From positions 1 through 7,429 of the forward strand of contig CAKVLT010000093.1 in the NCBI GenBank assembly GCA_934757945.1: a stretch of DNA of 7,429 nucleotides, written 5' to 3'. Both the position numbers and the translations under genes were made by a program. Source of the DNA: an uncultured Bulleidia sp. GTDB taxonomy: Bacteria; Bacillota_I; Bacilli_A; Erysipelotrichales; Erysipelotrichaceae. The notes beneath the pieces are model-generated. The model made no database searches and was not told where the DNA came from. It worked only from the letters and a program-made list of their open reading frames with translations. This document shows, one piece after another, positions 5,882-7,429 of the stretch (positions are counted from its first letter, which is position 1; each line of letters begins with the position of its first letter).

Positions 5882-5996
5882 GCAAAGTTCCTCCGCTATA
5901 TATCATATAACTATTTTTCTTTCAAAAGACAAATAGAATTAAATCACATAAAATACACACATGTTTTCATCATGCTCGAATGAAATAATAATGATT

Positions 5997-6021
5997 ATCC
6001 CGGGGAAAACTTCCCCGGGAT
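5997..6021 (-). terminator. GC-rich terminator of the MATE gene
   Basis: TCCCGGGGAA (5998-6007) and TTCCCCGGGA (6011-6020) form a perfect 10-bp stem with a 3-base loop, extended one more pair by A5997/T6021. It lies five bases after the MATE stop codon. On the minus strand it is followed by a T-rich but interrupted tract. It is by far the most GC-rich element in an AT-rich neighbourhood. Confidence 0.75.
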
Positions 6022-6026
6022 TTGTC

Positions 6027-7370
6027 CTATGCATTCAATTCTTTTAATAATGTATTTTTCAATAACAGATACGCAACGATCGCAGTAAAGATATCTGATA
6101 CTGCCTGTGCATAGATAACACCTGTATATCCAAGCAAAGCATGTAAGATAAAGATTAGAATTGCATAGAATACACCTTGTCTACCTGCACTAAGGATCAA
6201 TGCCTGTGCTGGTTTTCCACAGGACTGGAATACACATGTCGTTACCATCACAAATCCAATAAACGGCATACCAAGCAATACTGCACGCAACATTGGTGCA
6301 CCAGCTGCAATCATTACCGCATCATTCATAAATATAGAAATCATAAATGGCGCAAAGATAGATAACACAATAGATAAAGTCACAGAAATTCCAATAATCA
6401 ATTGATACGCATATTTCATGCACTCTTTCATTCTCTTCTGTAATTTTGCACCATACAAATATCCATATAATGGCTGTCCGCCAAAAGCAAAACCAACCAT
6501 GATCATCACAACAATCATTGTAATCTTAGATACGATACCAAATGATGCAATCTTATCATTTCCATATGGCAGCAAAAAGTTATTTAACAACATCACACCA
6601 ATACTTTGCATCACATTTGTTATGGAACTAGGAATTCCAATTGAAAGGATCTGTTTCACTTCACCTGCACGAATATAAAAACCACTGAGTTTCATACTTA
6701 GCCATTGACTCTTTTTACAAATAAAATAGATATAAAAAATATCTGCACAGATATTACCAATAACTGTTGCAATTGCTGCACCACCAGCACCCATATGTAA
6801 ACCAAAAATAAATACTGGATCCAAGATCATATTCACAATGGAACCAGTCACAGAACCAATCATGGCAGCAGTTGCATGCCCTTCTGTACGTAATAGATTT
6901 GTTGGTGCTAAAGCTAAGATTACAAATGGAGACCCTAAAGCAATCCAGAAATAATAGCTGCTGGCATGAGCAAATGTCTCTGTACTTGCTCCAAGCAGTG
7001 TTAAGATTGGCGTCTTAAATACAAGCAGCAATATTGCAATCAACATTCCAAAGATAAAGCATCCATCCAGACAAAACACAGACAATCTCTTTCCATCTTC
7101 ATTTTTCTTCATTCCAAACAATCTTGAAATGACACTTGCTCCACCAAGACCGAAAATATCACCCATCGCAATTAATAATGTGAAGACTGGTCCACATAGC
7201 GTAACTCCTGCAACTAAATTTGTATCTCCTGTTTTTGCCACAAAAAACATATCTACCATGTTGTAAACAAGTGTTAAAACACCAGAGAAAACAACAGGCA
7301 ATGCTAATTTCATATATGCTTTTTGGATTGGCATTTTTTCAAATAATTCATTTTCCATATTTTTCACCAT
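6027..7370 (-). CDS. MATE-family multidrug efflux transporter (MepA-like)
   Basis: This polytopic membrane protein of about 447 residues fits the 12-helix MATE fold of two six-helix lobes. N-lobe landmarks are FEKMPIQKAYMKLALP before helix 1, YNMVDMFFVAKTGD in helix 1 and GLGGASVISRLFG in helix 2. The C-lobe has the matching GFAFGGQPLYGYLYGAK. Sequence style and the FEKxPxxKAxMxxxLP start resemble S. aureus MepA. Such pumps export cationic drugs and dyes in exchange for Na+ or H+; the real substrate here is unknown. The start is uncertain. The ATG at 7370 has an AAAGG 8 bases upstream, the ATG at 7358 has GGTGA 5 bases upstream, and a GTG at 7397 has no Shine-Dalgarno. A hairpin (7372-7394) and a dyad (7400-7420) precede it, suggesting control of expression. 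Confidence 0.9.
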   Translation of the reverse strand: MVKNMENELFEKMPIQKAYMKLALPVVFSGVLTLVYNMVDMFFVAKTGDTNLVAGVTLCGPVFTLLIAMGDIFGLGGASVISRLFGMKKNEDGKRLSVFCLDGCFIFGMLIAILLLVFKTPILTLLGASTETFAHASSYYFWIALGSPFVILALAPTNLLRTEGHATAAMIGSVTGSIVNMILDPVFIFGLHMGAGGAAIATVIGNICADIFYIYFICKKSQWLSMKLSGFYIRAGEVKQILSIGIPSSITNVMQSIGVMLLNNFLLPYGNDKIASFGIVSKITMIVVMIMVGFAFGGQPLYGYLYGAKLQKRMKECMKYAYQLIIGISVTLSIVLSIFAPFMISIFMNDAVMIAAGAPMLRAVLLGMPFIGFVMVTTCVFQSCGKPAQALILSAGRQGVFYAILIFILHALLGYTGVIYAQAVSDIFTAIVAYLLLKNTLLKELNA

Positions 7371-7371
7371 T

Positions 7372-7394
7372 AAGGCGGCCTTTCTTTCCGCCTT
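7372..7394 (-). promoter_or_regulatory. hairpin at the MATE translation start
   Basis: AAGGCGG and CCGCCTT form a perfect 7-bp GC-rich stem on the minus-strand transcript. The 9-base loop AAAGAAAGG carries the Shine-Dalgarno-like AAAGG, and the stem ends one base before the ATG at 7370. It could limit ribosome access or favour the ATG at 7358. With no T-run after it, it is not an intrinsic terminator. Confidence 0.5.
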
Positions 7395-7399
7395 CACAA

Positions 7400-7420
7400 A
7401 CCAGTAATGAAACTACTGGT
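7400..7420. promoter_or_regulatory. operator-like inverted repeat upstream of the MATE gene
   Basis: ACCAGTA (7400-7406) and TACTGGT (7414-7420) form a perfect 7-bp inverted repeat with a 7-base spacer. On the minus strand it overlaps a TTGACC that could be a -35 box, although no good -10 box follows. MATE pumps often sit beside MarR-type regulators, whose sites look like this, but the window ends before any regulator gene. Confidence 0.45.
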
Positions 7421-7429
7421 CAATCTTGC

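Noticed and set aside
6418..6678. A plus-strand open frame of 86 codons opposite the MATE gene.
   Set aside because: Its hydrophobic look is the antisense reflection of membrane helices in the MATE gene.
1..7429. CRISPR arrays, tRNA or rRNA genes, insertion sequences and prophage genes.
   Set aside because: No regularly spaced repeats, cloverleaf-like sequences, transposase motifs or phage genes were seen on either strand.

Overview
This window looks like chromosomal sequence from a low-GC Gram-positive (Bacillota) anaerobe, perhaps a gut Erysipelotrichia or Clostridia member. The reasons are AT-rich intergenic DNA, strong GGAGG-type Shine-Dalgarno (SD) sequences, Gram-positive hairpin/T-run terminators, a lipoprotein-anchored FMN/FAD reductase of the kind gut anaerobes use for respiration outside the membrane, and small two-gene CHR transporters. 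The exact taxon cannot be read from this sequence.

Layout, left to right. At the left edge are the first six codons of a gene leaving the window (minus strand). Next is a large minus-strand gene (254-1948) for a lipoprotein with an N-terminal FMN-binding domain and a fumarate-reductase-type FAD domain. It has its own terminator, a consensus promoter and a perfect inverted repeat at the predicted transcription start. Divergent from it is an RpiR-type regulator (2313-3083), whose SIS domain lacks the usual phosphosugar-binding motifs. A bidirectional terminator then separates the regulator from a translationally coupled CHR (chromate-family) transporter pair on the minus strand (3126-4252). That pair is divergent from a LysR regulator (4356-5231), and the intergenic region holds two tandem inverted repeats of identical geometry.

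The end of the LysR gene abuts a broken plus-strand fragment (5231-5458). It encodes only the C-terminal end of a conserved barrel-like protein family and appears to carry an internal deletion, which suggests a rearrangement scar. Then come an unrecognised small membrane protein (5486-5881) and a MepA-like MATE efflux pump (6027 to about 7370), both on the minus strand. A GC-rich terminator lies downstream of the pump, and two hairpins or operator-like repeats lie around its start.

Functionally, the window holds two regulator/target pairs: RpiR with the flavin reductase, and LysR with the CHR pair. They are followed by independent membrane-protein genes. The most interesting part is the first pair, a secreted reductase with a non-standard active site beside a regulator with a non-standard ligand pocket. 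Both point away from the textbook substrates of their families (fumarate, sugar phosphates).
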